From NCBI RefSeq assembly GCF_038502225.1, contig NC_091355.1, positions 14,761,602-14,825,601 on the forward strand: 64,000 bases of DNA, read 5' to 3'. This document shows, one piece after another, positions 23,275 to 36,012 of this stretch. Each line of letters begins with the position of its first letter. The first letter of the stretch is position 1. The notes beneath the pieces were generated by a model. That model saw only the letters and a program-made list of their open reading frames with translations. It made no database searches and was not told where the DNA came from. Source of the DNA: Cherax quadricarinatus. Its lineage: Eukaryota; Arthropoda; Malacostraca; Decapoda; Parastacidae. The translations under genes and the position numbers were made by a program.

Positions 23275-23722
23275 TTTTTATTAACACATCGGCCGTTTCT
23301 AACCAAGGCAGGGCGGCCCGAAAAAGAAAAACTTTCATCATTCACTCCATCACTGTCTTGCCATAGGCATTCTTACACTACAGTTATAAAAAAAACTGCA
23401 ACATTAACATCCCCTCCATCAGAGTGCAAGCACTGTACTTCCCATCTCCAGGACTCAAAACCGGCCTGTCGCTTTCCTTGAATCCCTCGCCTCTCGCACA
23501 CAAAACCTCCTTTACCCCCTCCATCTAACCTTTCCTAGGCCGACCTCTACCCCGCCTTCCTTCCACTGCAGATTTATACGCTCTCAAAGTCATTCTATTT
23601 CGTTCCATGCTCTGTAAATGTCCGACCCACCTCAACCTCTCCTCAGCCCTCTGGATAATAATTTTATTAAATCTGCACCTCCTCCTAATTTCCAAACTAT
23701 GGATTCTCTGCGTTATATTTAC
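23275..23722 (-). mobile_element. RTE-like LINE, 5'-truncated copy
   Basis: On the minus strand: last ORF part (RAEERLRWVGHLQSMERNRM, then VEGRRGRGRPRKG) and the complete 3' UTR ending in the GGGCCGCCCTGCC-like terminal block. Compared with the 59 kb copy it is truncated near the GVNIMQRIRS codons. Indels disrupt the last ORF codons. Confidence 0.92.
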
Positions 23723-24579
23723 TAGTACTAACAATAATAAATAATTACAATAATACTTCCTGATTTTTTTTCTTCGTATTTTTATCACAACGTTTCTCCT
23801 AACTTTCTATCCTCTGTGTTCTGATTTTCTAGTTATTTGTCTTTCAGTTTTTCTCGCTAATAGGCCAGAGTGAGCCCAAACATAGATTAAAATGTTCTCT
23901 TCCATAGAAGAATTATTTGCGAATTATTCGAGCCATGACGTTAGTACTTAAATTTTTCAACGAATTGGTGTGATAAAGCCAAGTAACAAAATAGATAATA
24001 CATTAAACAATAATAATACATGAAATTTGACATTTAATGAGATTTTACAGCTTGACTGAATATCGCAAATCCATAGAGTGTATGATATAGCTAAAAAATA
24101 AACGTGTATTTTTCTTATGAATATCTAAAATGAAGGAGTGGAGAAATTTGCACCAAAGTAACAATCCTTTAAGAAAAAAAATTAGTATTCTTTAAAGGCT
24201 AATTTTCTAATTTTAAGATAATTAGTTTTATATTTTTTTGAACCTATACCGAAGACAATAACATTCTAGAATGAAAGTTAATACTTTTAAAGAGTGAGAA
24301 ATTTTGTCACATGTAAGGCAAATATTCAAAGAATAAATCGCATGACTTTCAGTGTTTCGTTATCAGTTGTGATTACTAAAAGAATCATAATAAGAATAAT
24401 AATAATAATAACTGCCGCAGGTCTACCAATTTGTTATTACTCCGGTTAATGTCCCTACAAATTTTTTTTCTAAAACAGAAAAATAAGAAGCAACAATAAA
24501 TACGAAGAATCTCAAGTGTTAAGTGTTTGAGGTCGATCAGAGGAGGCGGCGAGTAATAGATCGGTAATAAACTTACTGA
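23723..24579. other. Unassigned AT-rich DNA
   Basis: AT-rich with (AAT)n near 24395. No gene is supported. Confidence 0.5.
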
Positions 24580-24730
24580 AGACGAAAACCAAAACCAAGA
24601 AGACCAGGACGAAAACCAAGACCAAGGCCTAAAAGACCTAGATGATCAGGAAAACCAAAACGACCAGGCAGAAGACCAAGATGACGACCAAGACGACAAT
24701 AAAGGGGACGGCAAAAAAAAAAAAATGGGA
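24580..24730 (+). repeat. GACCAAGACGA-rich low-complexity stretch
   Basis: Purine/cytosine-rich 9-12 base motifs (GACGAAAACCAA, GACCAGGACGAA) would translate into an Asp/Gln/Glu/Asn-rich peptide. No start codon or splice context supports translation; a decayed minisatellite is more likely. Confidence 0.5.
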
Positions 24731-25709
24731 CACCTAACTATATACGAATCTCGATCGCTGATAATTATACTGTCAAAGGTTACTCATTGCTTCTGGATCC
24801 TCACACGCATAACATTCCTCTAGCTTCAGCTCAACCTTAAGGAGCCAAGGAGCTGTACCTCAACACTCACGAGAGGCCATAGAATAAGAGGCCAAAAAGC
24901 CGGTGTGTAACGCAACACTTTCAAGACTCCAAATCACTGGAGGTCAACTTTCAAACACTTAAAAGTTAATCTTTCAGACCCTGAAGCTGGAATTTAAACT
25001 GTTCAAATATTTACAGCCTAATTAGTAGTGGGACCTGGAGCTGGAGGTCGATGCCTACACTGTAAAGTGTTTGATGAAACTACCGTTATCACAAGAAGAT
25101 TTAGATAAAAAAAAAAAAAGGGAGAGTGTATTAACTCAATTTTTTTATGAAATATTAAAAGAAGTCTCAGAAAAAAATTCTTTGTAAACAAGCAAGGGCT
25201 GACCCATAGCTCCTGGTCCAGGTTGTGGTGGTTTCTGACTCGTAGCAGAAGAAACACCAACATTGTTGCCAAGGCTTTCAAACCACATCAGTCACGGAGC
25301 TTTCCATTTTCTTTCTTCATCACCGCCCTTTGCCCAGCTATTTATCTTTTCTCCCCTCTTCTTCTTTCTCCTCCTCCTGTTCCTGTTCCTACTTTCGGCA
25401 AAGCATCAGCAATTTCTCTTTTCCACTAACTAATATCAACAATTCTACTCAACCGGCTTTCACTTGCTTTCTAGTATACGACCTTCCATCTCCTCTCCTA
25501 CTATCATCCCCCATCCCATCCCATCCCTAGTCTGCAACCATTCTCTCTCTTCCTCCCTCCCTGATCCACCATCTCTCTCCACCATTCCACCTCCATCACT
25601 TACTATTATGTATAAACCCCCAACAGTTGGGTAACACTGACGACGGCCAAGTGTGAAATACGATCACTGCTCCAGCAGATAGTGCGATGACCCTCCCCAG
25701 CCCTCCTCT

Positions 25710-25715
<6 letters not shown>
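24731..25715. other. Unassigned DNA
   Basis: AT-rich, then a pyrimidine-rich stretch (25300-25600) with CTTCCTCCTCC-type clusters. No gene is supported. Confidence 0.45.

Positions 25716-25776
<61 letters not shown>
25716..25776. repeat. (TC)n microsatellite
   Basis: About 29 TC dinucleotides. Confidence 0.97.
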
Positions 25777-25989
25777 CTCTCCCCCCCTCTCCCTCTCCAT
25801 AACACAATATTTCTAGCTCTCACAAAGGACTCTCCCAGCTCACAAAGGACTTTCCATTGCTCTGTCACACACACTTCCTCTCGCCTTCACTCTCATTCTA
25901 ACTCTAGCTCACCCTTAGCATCATTCTTCAGTTACATTCACTCTCATACTCATTCTCCTTCACTCACACACACGCGCGCGCGGACACAC

Positions 25990-26034
25990 AGAGGAGCTAA
26001 GTCTCGACCCCTGCAACCACAATTAGGTGAGTAC
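25990..26034 (+). mobile_element. CR1-like LINE, minimal 3'-end fragment
   Basis: GAGGAGCTAAGTCTCGACCC through AATTAGGTGAGTACACAC: only the last 45 bases of the element. The 5' side is ACACACACGCGCGCGCGGACACACA and the 3' side is a short ACACAC, so it too lies in an (AC)n-type tract. Confidence 0.85.
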
Positions 26035-26582
26035 ACACATTTAAAACAAAGTTTTCATATGAAGATGGGTTACATACGGAGTTGTGGGTATTACATTTAA
26101 AGCCTATCTAATATAAGAAGGTCATGAAGACTGCAACATACATCTGCAACACCACTCAAGATATGTTAATCCTTAAAACTGGAATTAAACCAAACTCTCC
26201 GCATATGTACATTGAGCCATATAAATCTACACTACATGTCAGAAAACACTTACTTAAAATTAGCCCAAAGTGGTTATTCCACTTACCCTTTCTTATCTTT
26301 CTCTTCTTGTCTTCTTACAGATTCGTTCCCACTATTTTTTTATACTTTTTCTTCTTCCCATTCTTGTCAACTCAATAGCCGATAAAAAAAAAGCTTTGAA
26401 ATATACAACTCTTGGAATTTAGGTAAATTCTCACTATAGGGGCAAAAAAATCTGGATTGAATATGCCACCAATATTTTACGGTTCACGTAATTAAAAAAA
26501 TCGAAGCTAGCAACAAAAGTCGAGAAAAAATATTTATACTCAATAGCGCATTTTGGTCGCATCACAAGATATCCAACACATA
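26035..26582. other. Unassigned AT-rich DNA
   Basis: No gene or repeat is supported. Confidence 0.5.
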
Positions 26583-27065
26583 TTTAACACTACCTGACAT
26601 GAGATACCCAGAGCCTATATAACACTACCTGACATGAGATACCCAGAGCCTATATAACACTGACCTGATACAACCAGAACCTATGTAACACTGACCTGAG
26701 ACAACCAGAACCTGTGTAGCACTGACCTAAGACAACCAGAACCTATGTAGCACTGACCTGAGATAACCAGAACCTATGTAGCACTGATCTGAGATAACCA
26801 GAACCTATGTAGCACTGACCTGAGATAACCAGAACCTATGTAGCACTGACCTAAGATAACCAGAACCTATGTAGCACTGACCTGAGATAACCAGAACCTA
26901 TGTAACACTGACCTGAGATAACCAGAACCTATGTAACACTGACCTGAGATAACCAGAACCTATGTAGCACTGACCTGAGATAACCAGAACCTATGTAACA
27001 CTGACCTGAGATAACCAGAACCTATGTAACACTGACCTGAGATAACCAGAACCTATATAACACTA
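26583..27065. repeat. 31-bp minisatellite, about 15 units
   Basis: Unit built on CACTGACCTGAGATAACCAG followed by AACCTATGTA. The first two units are longer (35 bp, with CTGACATGAGATACC) and the array becomes more uniform to the right. Variable sites alternate GTAAC/GTAGC and GAGAC/GAGAT. Confidence 0.93.
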
Positions 27066-27214
27066 AAAATACTAAAAACGTAAATTAAGAAAGTAAACTG
27101 AAGTGCTTTCCCTACAAATGTACCTAAATTAGGTTATGATTACGAAAGAAAATATCAGTGAGTAGAACAATAATCAATCTCCGGCTTATTTTTTTTACAT
27201 CAAGTTCATGGAAG

Positions 27215-27375
27215 GAGAGGCGGGGAGGGGAGGGCTAAATCCGTAGGAGTCATACAGTGTCTTGAGAAATAAAGACAACCAGGTTTGATCCGAGGGAAGA
27301 AGTGGTGAGGTTCCATTCCTTGGATCACGAATCCCTCACCAGGGTCAAGGACTCTCCTGTGAGTGACTAAGTTTT
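27215..27375 (+). repeat. GCGCTAAACCCGTAGG dispersed repeat, diverged copy
   Basis: GGGCTAAATCCGTAGGAG, ACAGTGTCTTG, a TCCATTCCTTGGATCACG block and CAAGGACTCTCCTGTGAG mark an old copy of the family. Confidence 0.6.
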
Positions 27376-27611
27376 TCTAAGCAAGTGATAAACACAGCAA
27401 GAAAACCTCACCGATATTACTCATAACATAGTGAAGAGAATTACATTACTAACGTATAAAGTACATTACACGGGCGGCAGTCTAACTTAAACTCTGACAG
27501 AAACAAGTCGTGCTTGGATACCAGATATCTTGTTCTACCATCACCATATCTACATCACCGCTACTGAATGACCTAGAGCGAATTTCGGATTTCTGTGGTG
27601 TCCGTAACATT

Positions 27612-27745
27612 GATTAGGTTAGGTAAGGTTTGCCAAGAAACAGGACAAGTGTTTCCTGACGCGATTCTTAGTCATATGATGACCTGCAGCTGGAGCTTTT
27701 GGTCATCTGACCGAGGTTTTCCGCTGGCTTACCCCTTCATCCCTT
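27612..27745 (+). repeat. TTTCCTGACG dispersed repeat, copy 3
   Basis: GTTAGGTAAGGTTTGCC, GTGTTTCCTGACGCG, CTTAGTCATATGATGACC, GAGCTTTTGGTCATCTGACC and CCGCTGGCTTACC match the other two copies closely. Confidence 0.82.
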
Positions 27746-29078
27746 TAAAAATTAGTGTTATGATTATAACCATTAGATGTCAGTAACACTGAGGAAGAGG
27801 ACAACAACATGCCGGGCGCTTTAATTAAGCACCGACTCAGGACAGATATTAATACATCATCAGTAATCAACACCATCTGGTCCTTAGCTCCCTCATCCTT
27901 CACTTCATAATTTATCAGTATAATTAAACCATCAAGACTTTGTTAAGATGCTGGTAACTATAATTTCCTCTCTCTGAAGTAGTAAGAATGTTGGATAATT
28001 AGGCATAATAATTAATTAACCAGGAAGCCTCATAAATATTCAGATATCATTACACGTCTTCGGCAAACTATTGTTGCTCAATACTTAATATAATGAAAAC
28101 TAACCAAGAAGGGTAGGAAAGTGTGTATTTGAGGAAGCTCAGAGTTTAAAATTTGTGTTCCTGTTTTCAGACTGTTATTGGGCCGTGTAGGTGCCAATTT
28201 GTCAGATTTACGGACCGTGCGATAACTTCACTTCTTCTGATTGGATTCAAACTTTCAGTACCGGTGTATCAAATCTTCGATAAACTTTATAGTCATTTAA
28301 ATAATTTTTTGTAATTGGGAGCTATTTTTTATGCATTAACGTGGTTTACGAACGGTTTCAAACTTTAAACACTAGTGTGCCTAGTGGAAACCAATTCTCA
28401 GTACAGCAACGCTGCCAGATTTACAACATAATTAAAAATGTTGCGATTATTGATCTTAGTTGAAGGACTCCGATAAGCTTTCACGACTTGCATATTTTTC
28501 TTAATGAATTGTTACTGAGCTGATTAAGTCTAAAAAAAAAAAAAAGTCAAATTTTTCTTACATAAACTGAAGATACTGGCTTCCGTCCAGTAATAACACG
28601 TCTGATCAATTTCAAATTTTCGATGCTTGTGAATGTTATAAAAATAAGAAAGGCAGGATTGGGTTGTGGGGTTTTTCAGGTGTCAATTAGTCCATAGTGT
28701 TGAACAAACCGAGATATTGGTTTCTGTGCAATAACTTCAAAATGCCTCATCTGATCTTACTGATAAAAAGACCTGGATTGTTAATTAACTATGAAGATGT
28801 CAATTTTGTTTTTAACCCTAAAGCTGAGCCTGGGTTGCGAGCTATGACAGACCTGTTGTGCGCATTTTTTTGTGTGGGGGGCGGGAAGAGGGGGGCAGGG
28901 AATGAAATCTTACATTACTAAATCATTAACATTCCAGTAGTTAAAAAAAAAAAGTATCTGTTATGGAATGCTGAAACTTGATAAATTTATCTTAAATCCG
29001 CCTCAGCCTGAAAAATGCATATATTACTAATGAATGTTAATTTTAAGCGTGATTATTTCTGAATTTAGAGTCTTTACG
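27746..29078. other. Unassigned DNA, possibly an old large repeat
   Basis: Three loosely similar blocks contain a run of GTGCAATAAC/GTCCAGTAATAAC followed by CTGAT and TTCAAA (near 28210, 28590 and 28725), which hints at an ancient repeated unit. No gene is supported. Confidence 0.35.
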
Positions 29079-29079
29079 T

Positions 29080-29125
<46 letters not shown>
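29079..29125. repeat. Poly-T tract of about 45 bases
   Basis: An unbroken T run about 165 bases upstream of the 41-bp satellite. It could be the poly-A tail of a minus-strand retroposon, but no element body is recognised next to it. Confidence 0.9.
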
Positions 29126-29126
<1 letters not shown>

Positions 29127-29290
29127 TATCTGGCGACTCATGTAATCTGACAGGTCTTGTATTTAATGCATATAAGAATAAATAGAAATTTTAAGAGACA
29201 TTAACTTGGGTCTTTAATCACTTTTTTCCTCAAAAATCTTAAACTCTTAAATCATACTTTATGAAGTTTGAACTTCATCAAACTTAGTGA

Positions 29291-32157
29291 CTGAGCGGTG
29301 GAATGACTATCTCCTGGGTAGTATCCTGTGGCTGAGCGGTGGAATGACTATCTCCTGGGTAGTATCCTGTGGCTGAGCGGTGGAATGACTATCTCCTGGG
29401 TAGTATCCTGTGGCTGAGCGGTGGAATGACTATCTCCTGGGTAGTATCCTGTGGCTGAGCGGTGGAATGACTATCTCCTGGGTAGTATCCTGTGGCTGAG
29501 CGGTGGAATGACTATCTCCTGGGTAGTATCCTGTGGCTGAGCGGTGGAATGACTATCTCCTGGGTAGTATCCTGTGGCTGAGCGGTGGAATGACTATCTC
29601 CTGGGTAGTATCCTGTGGCTGAGCGGTGGAATGACTATCTCCTGGGTAGTATCCTGTGGCTGAGCGGTGGAATGACTATCTCCTGGGTAGTATCCTGTGG
29701 CTGAGCGGTGGAATGACTATCTCCTGGGTAGTATCCTGTGGCTGAGCGGTGGAATGACTATCTCCTGGGTAGTATCCTGTGGCTGAGCGGTGGAATGACT
29801 ATCTCCTGGGTAGTATCCTGTGGCTGAGCGGTGGAATGACTATCTCCTGGGTAGTATCCTGTGGCTGAGCGGTGGAATGACTATCTCCTGGGTAGTATCC
29901 TGTGGCTGAGCGGTGGAATGACTATCTCCTGGGTAGTATCCTGTGGCTGAGCGGTGGAATGACTATCTCCTGGGTAGTATCCTGTGGCTGAGCGGTGGAA
30001 TGACTATCTCCTGGGTAGTATCCTGTGGCTGAGCGGTGGAATGACTATCTCCTGGGTAGTATCCTGTGGCTGAGCGGTGGAATGACTATCTCCTGGGTAG
30101 TATCCTGTGGCTGAGCGGTGGAATGACTATCTCCTGGGTAGTATCCTGTGGCTGAGCGGTGGAATGACTATCTCCTGGGTAGTATCCTGTGGCTGAGCGG
30201 TGGAATGACTATCTCCTGGGTAGTATCCTGTGGCTGAGCGGTGGAATGACTATCTCCTGGGTAGTATCCTGTGGCTGAGCGGTGGAATGACTATCTCCTG
30301 GGTAGTATCCTGTGGCTGAGCGGTGGAATGACTATCTCCTGGGTAGTATCCTGTGGCTGAGCGGTGGAATGACTATCTCCTGGGTAGTATCCTGTGGCTG
30401 AGCGGTGGAATGACTATCTCCTGGGTAGTATCCTGTGGCTGAGCGGTGGAATGACTATCTCCTGGGTAGTATCCTGTGGCTGAGCGGTGGAATGACTATC
30501 TCCTGGGTAGTATCCTGTGGCTGAGCGGTGGAATGACTATCTCCTGGGTAGTATCCTGTGGCTGAGCGGTGGAATGACTATCTCCTGGGTAGTATCCTGT
30601 GGCTGAGCGGTGGAATGACTATCTCCTGGGTAGTATCCTGTGGCTGAGCGGTGGAATGACTATCTCCTGGGTAGTATCCTGTGGCTGAGCGGTGGAATGA
30701 CTATCTCCTGGGTAGTATCCTGTGGCTGAGCGGTGGAATGACTATCTCCTGGGTAGTATCCTGTGGCTGAGCGGTGGAATGACTATCTCCTGGGTAGTAT
30801 CCTGTGGCTGAGCGGTGGAATGACTATCTCCTGGGTAGTATCCTGTGGCTGAGCGGTGGAATGACTATCTCCTGGGTAGTATCCTGTGGCTGAGCGGTGG
30901 AATGACTATCTCCTGGGTAGTATCCTGTGGCTGAGCGGTGGAATGACTATCTCCTGGGTAGTATCCTGTGGCTGAGCGGTGGAATGACTATCTCCTGGGT
31001 AGTATCCTGTGGCTGAGCGGTGGAATGACTATCTCCTGGGTAGTATCCTGTGGCTGAGCGGTGGAATGACTATCTCCTGGGTAGTATCCTGTGGCTGAGC
31101 GGTGGAATGACTATCTCCTGGGTAGTATCCTGTGGCTGAGCGGTGGAATGACTATCTCCTGGGTAGTATCCTGTGGCTGAGCGGTGGAATGACTATCTCC
31201 TGGGTAGTATCCTGTGGCTGAGCGGTGGAATGACTATCTCCTGGGTAGTATCCTGTGGCTGAGCGGTGGAATGACTATCTCCTGGGTAGTATCCTGTGGC
31301 TGAGCGGTGGAATGACTATCTCCTGGGTAGTATCCTGTGGCTGAGCGGTGGAATGACTATCTCCTGGGTAGTATCCTGTGGCTGAGCGGTGGAATGACTA
31401 TCTCCTGGGTAGTATCCTGTGGCTGAGCGGTGGAATGACTATCTCCTGGGTAGTATCCTGTGGCTGAGCGGTGGAATGACTATCTCCTGGGTAGTATCCT
31501 GTGGCTGAGCGGTGGAATGACTATCTCCTGGGTAGTATCCTGTGGCTGAGCGGTGGAATGACTATCTCCTGGGTAGTATCCTGTGGCTGAGCGGTGGAAT
31601 GACTATCTCCTGGGTAGTATCCTGTGGCTGAGCGGTGGAATGACTATCTCCTGGGTAGTATCCTGTGGCTGAGCGGTGGAATGACTATCTCCTGGGTAGT
31701 ATCCTGTGGCTGAGCGGTGGAATGACTATCTCCTGGGTAGTATCCTGTGGCTGAGCGGTGGAATGACTATCTCCTGGGTAGTATCCTGTGGCTGAGCGGT
31801 GGAATGACTATCTCCTGGGTAGTATCCTGTGGCTGAGCGGTGGAATGACTATCTCCTGGGTAGTATCCTGTGGCTGAGCGGTGGAATGACTATCTCCTGG
31901 GTAGTATCCTGTGGCTGAGCGGTGGAATGACTATCTCCTGGGTAGTATCCTGTGGCTGAGCGGTGGAATGACTATCTCCTGGGTAGTATCCTGTGGCTGA
32001 GCGGTGGAATGACTATCTCCTGGGTAGTATCCTGTGGCTGAGCGGTGGAATGACTATCTCCTGGGTAGTATCCTGTGGCTGAGCGGTGGAATGACTATCT
32101 CCTGGGTAGTATCCTGTGGCTGAGCGGTGGAATGGCTATCTCCTGGGTAGTATCCTA
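29291..32157. repeat. 41-bp satellite, 70 near-identical units
   Basis: The unit is CTGAGCGGTGGAATGACTAT, then CTCCTGGGTAGTATCCTGTGG. The first unit starts at 29291 and the last at 32120, exactly 69 periods of 41 bp apart. The only differences I saw are in the last unit (GAATGGCT for GAATGACT, and an altered end CCTATCATGG). Such uniformity over 2.9 kb implies very recent expansion or continuing homogenisation. No long frame crosses it, as 41 is not a multiple of three. Confidence 0.98.
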
Positions 32158-32210
32158 TCATGGCATCACATGTGGTGCTCAGGGCTGGTATACTCGCACC
32201 ACAGTTTATA

Positions 32211-32358
32211 TTCATATGAAAGTATATACTCACAGCAAGTATAGTCACGTGAAAGTATGTACTCACGTGAAAGTATATACTCACACGAAAGCATATACTC
32301 AAGTGAAAGTATACACTCGTTAAATTATATACTCGCATGAAAGTATACACTCATGAAA
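32211..32358. repeat. Degenerate 18-19 bp tandem repeat
   Basis: Eight or so units of CGTGAAAGTATATACTCA with substitutions follow shortly after the 41-bp satellite. Confidence 0.85.
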
Positions 32359-32364
32359 TGGCTA

Positions 32365-32455
32365 ATCCTGTATGGAAATGAGAGGAATATGAGAAAAGTA
32401 GGTTAAATCCGAGGAAGAGGAGGTGCTCCAATTCCTGGGATCATGTCATTCATGT
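32365..32455 (+). repeat. GCGCTAAACCCGTAGG dispersed repeat, remnant
   Basis: GGTTAAATCCGAGG, GGTGCTCCAATTCCTGGGATC: a weak match to the central part of the family. Confidence 0.35.
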
Positions 32456-32819
32456 GGTAGGATACTGGCATGAAGCTTACGCCACCAGTGAGCTTCACAC
32501 ATGGTGCCCTGTGGTGTGATAATGACTAGGATTCCCGGTCACCAGTGTTGTACAGTACATGTAGTGCTCGGGAGGACCTCATGAAGCCACATGTGGCGTA
32601 GCTCTCGTTTAGCAAGAGTTGCGGATGTGTGAAGACGTTGACAGATGTAGTCAATGAACTACAGTGCTCATCCTCTCTTACATTCAGTAGACAGTTATTT
32701 TGCTCTTCTGTTTCGTATGCATCTAGCTTCCTTGCGTATATGATGATTATTCTCAACTAGTTTCATACCTCCGGCCTGAGGCGATATTATTTATATATAC
32801 ATATTATATATATAATCAT

Positions 32820-33005
32820 TAGCCAAACTGCGGCATGGCCGGGGACCGATTCCGCGCCATCTTGTTCTGCCCCGTGGGAAGCAAGACAACGTTAGCGACA
32901 CTGACCACTGGACCAACATTTCTAAAAATACCATGCACCCAGTAGAACTGGGCATGATTCACGGTACAAGGACATACGTGGCCGTGGTAAGCTCGAGCTA
33001 ATTGC
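32820..33005 (-). mobile_element. tRNA-like SINE (leader family, second type), minus copy
   Basis: On the minus strand a leader with ATTAGCTCGAGCTTACC, CGTATGTCCTTGTACC and TTCTACTGGGTGCATGG precedes a tRNA-like unit GGTCCAGTGGTCAGTGTCGC (A-box region) and CGGAATCGGTCCCCGG (B-box region). The leader resembles that of the 19.6 and 42.5 kb SINEs, so all may be one superfamily. Confidence 0.72.
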
Positions 33006-33139
33006 AACCTACTTCAGTCTGAATACCAGCCTTCACGAACAGTCTGTTTATTAATGAAAGCACGAAACAAGAGGTTTTGAATCATAAGTTCCGTATTTCG
33101 ATTAATGATTCAAAACCACTTGCTTGTGAAAACTGGTAT

Positions 33140-33292
33140 TCCTCGTACCATGAATTGTACCCAGTTCTACTGGGTGCATGGTATTTTTAGGATTGTTGAT
33201 CCAGTGGTTAGAGCGTCGCGAACGTTGTCTCCCTTCCCACGGGGCGGAACTAGGTGGCTCGGGATCGATCCCCGGCCATGCCGCGCATATAT
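33140..33292 (+). mobile_element. tRNA-like SINE (leader family, second type), plus copy
   Basis: Opposite-strand partner of the copy at 32.8 kb: CCAGTTCTACTGGGTGCATGG, GATCCAGTGGTTAGAGCGTC (A-box region), GGGATCGATCCCCGGCC (B-box region). With its partner it forms an inverted pair separated by about 135 bp. Confidence 0.75.
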
Positions 33293-34077
33293 AATACATA
33301 ATATATATGTCATTCATACCATTGTCAAAAAGCAATGTATCCCCATTTTTAATTGTTTCACTTGTTTATTTTAGGAAAAGCGTGTATTTGATGAATACTG
33401 TAACAAAGGAGAGAGATCAAAGAAACAGCGGCACAAGTTTGATTAACTGATGCATTACTTATGCCTTGGAAAATGTGCCTCTCCTCCTGGCTGCAACATC
33501 GCGATATGAACACTGGCGAAGCTAATGAACTCAGTGTTCAAGGAATACTCCCCCACCCCCCAAGAATATTGTGTTAATTGTTTTGTTTGTCGCATTGCTA
33601 GTGCAGGAGACTTGATTTTGAGGAAGGGCTTTTGATACGAGGAACTGGAGCTACCTTATTCTTGTTTGTATCAGACCTGATTACCTTCCATTACCCATTC
33701 GTTGTATGATTAATTTAGAGTATCCCAACAAATTTAATACTACTAATAAGAAATCATTATTACTTTAATAATAACAGTACAAGATATCAATACTTCAGTT
33801 ATACTCAGATAGCAATTTCTGGAAATTCTGATAGAATTATATATTGCTTAATGCATTTAATATGTACTACGTCCTTGGCTTCCGCCAGCTCTCTTCATTC
33901 TCGACACGAGTCGCTTCGCTACCTCCTCCGGCTTGCCTAACCCATTTTTTCTCGAAAAACCTACGACTTCAGGATACTTACCTGTGCAAAATTACATGCA
34001 TCTAGAGATGTTTCTCACAGTATACAGTATTATCATAGAGTATCTATTTCAGTCCGCAATTTAGAGAATAAAATATG
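33293..34077. other. Mostly unassigned DNA with one short repeat remnant
   Basis: Around 33608-33665 the minus strand reads AGCTCCAGTTCCTCGTATC and resembles the central part of the GCGCTAAACCCGTAGG repeat. Otherwise nothing is recognised. Confidence 0.4.
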
Positions 34078-34112
34078 CACAAATAACCCGAACATAGGAG
34101 AATGAAACTTGT
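34078..34112 (+). mobile_element. Foldback retroposon, 5' end only
   Basis: CACAAATAACCCGAACATAGG and following bases match the first 30 bp of the family, then similarity stops. Confidence 0.6.
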
Positions 34113-34127
34113 GTCCTTAGACTACCT

Positions 34128-34225
34128 CAACTGCTACTACTGTTACTACTACTGCTGTTGCTGCTGCTACTACTACTACCACTACTACTGCTGCTGCTGC
34201 TACTACCACCATCACTATTTCTACC
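34128..34225. repeat. (CTA/CTG)n trinucleotide stretch
   Basis: Imperfect CTACTACTGCTG repeats; frames over it are runs of Tyr and Cys with no meaning. Confidence 0.85.
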
Positions 34226-35557
<1,332 letters not shown>

Positions 35558-35564
35558 TATTTCT

Positions 35565-36012
35565 TCTTTCAACAAACCGGCCGTATCCCACCGATGCAGG
35601 GTGGCCCAAAAAGAAAACGAATGTTTCTATTTTTAACTTTAGTAATGTGTACAGGAGAAGGGGTTATTAACCCTTTGCTCCCGGCATTTTAGTCGCCTCT
35701 TACGACACGCCTGGCTTAGGGAGGAATTCTGTTCCACTCCTCCTCGGAAATAAGAGGAAATAAACAAGAGCAAGTAAGAAAATAAAAGAAATCCCAAAGA
35801 AGTGTGTATATATACGCTTGTACATGCATGCGTAGTGTGACCTAAGTGTAAGCAAAAGTAGCAAGATGTTCCAGAAATCTTGCATGTTGATGAGATAAAT
35901 GACACCAGCAATCCTACCATCATGTAAAACAAGTACAGGTTTTTGTTTTACACTTACTTGGCAGGACGTAAGTACCTTCCTGGGCGGCTGCTGTCTACCA
36001 AGCTACTACCTA
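35565..36012 (-). mobile_element. RTE-derived non-autonomous element, ORF deleted
   Basis: On the minus strand the first ~370 bases match the 5' UTR of the 59 kb RTE-like element, from GTAGTAGG and TTGGTAGACAGCAGCC through CGACTAAAATGCCGGGAGCA to ACCCCTTCTCCTGTACAC. The sequence then jumps to the last ~50 bases of the 3' UTR (GGGCCACCCTGCATCGG). The whole ~2.9 kb ORF is missing. It keeps both ends of its parent, as a non-autonomous derivative would. Confidence 0.8.

Noticed and set aside
29079..29125. Poly-T as the tail of a young minus-strand retroposon
   Set aside because: No element body or target duplication could be identified beside it, so only the homopolymer is reported.
29291..32157. 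CRISPR-like array
   Set aside because: Units are directly tandem with no spacers, and the genome is eukaryotic; it is a 41-bp satellite.
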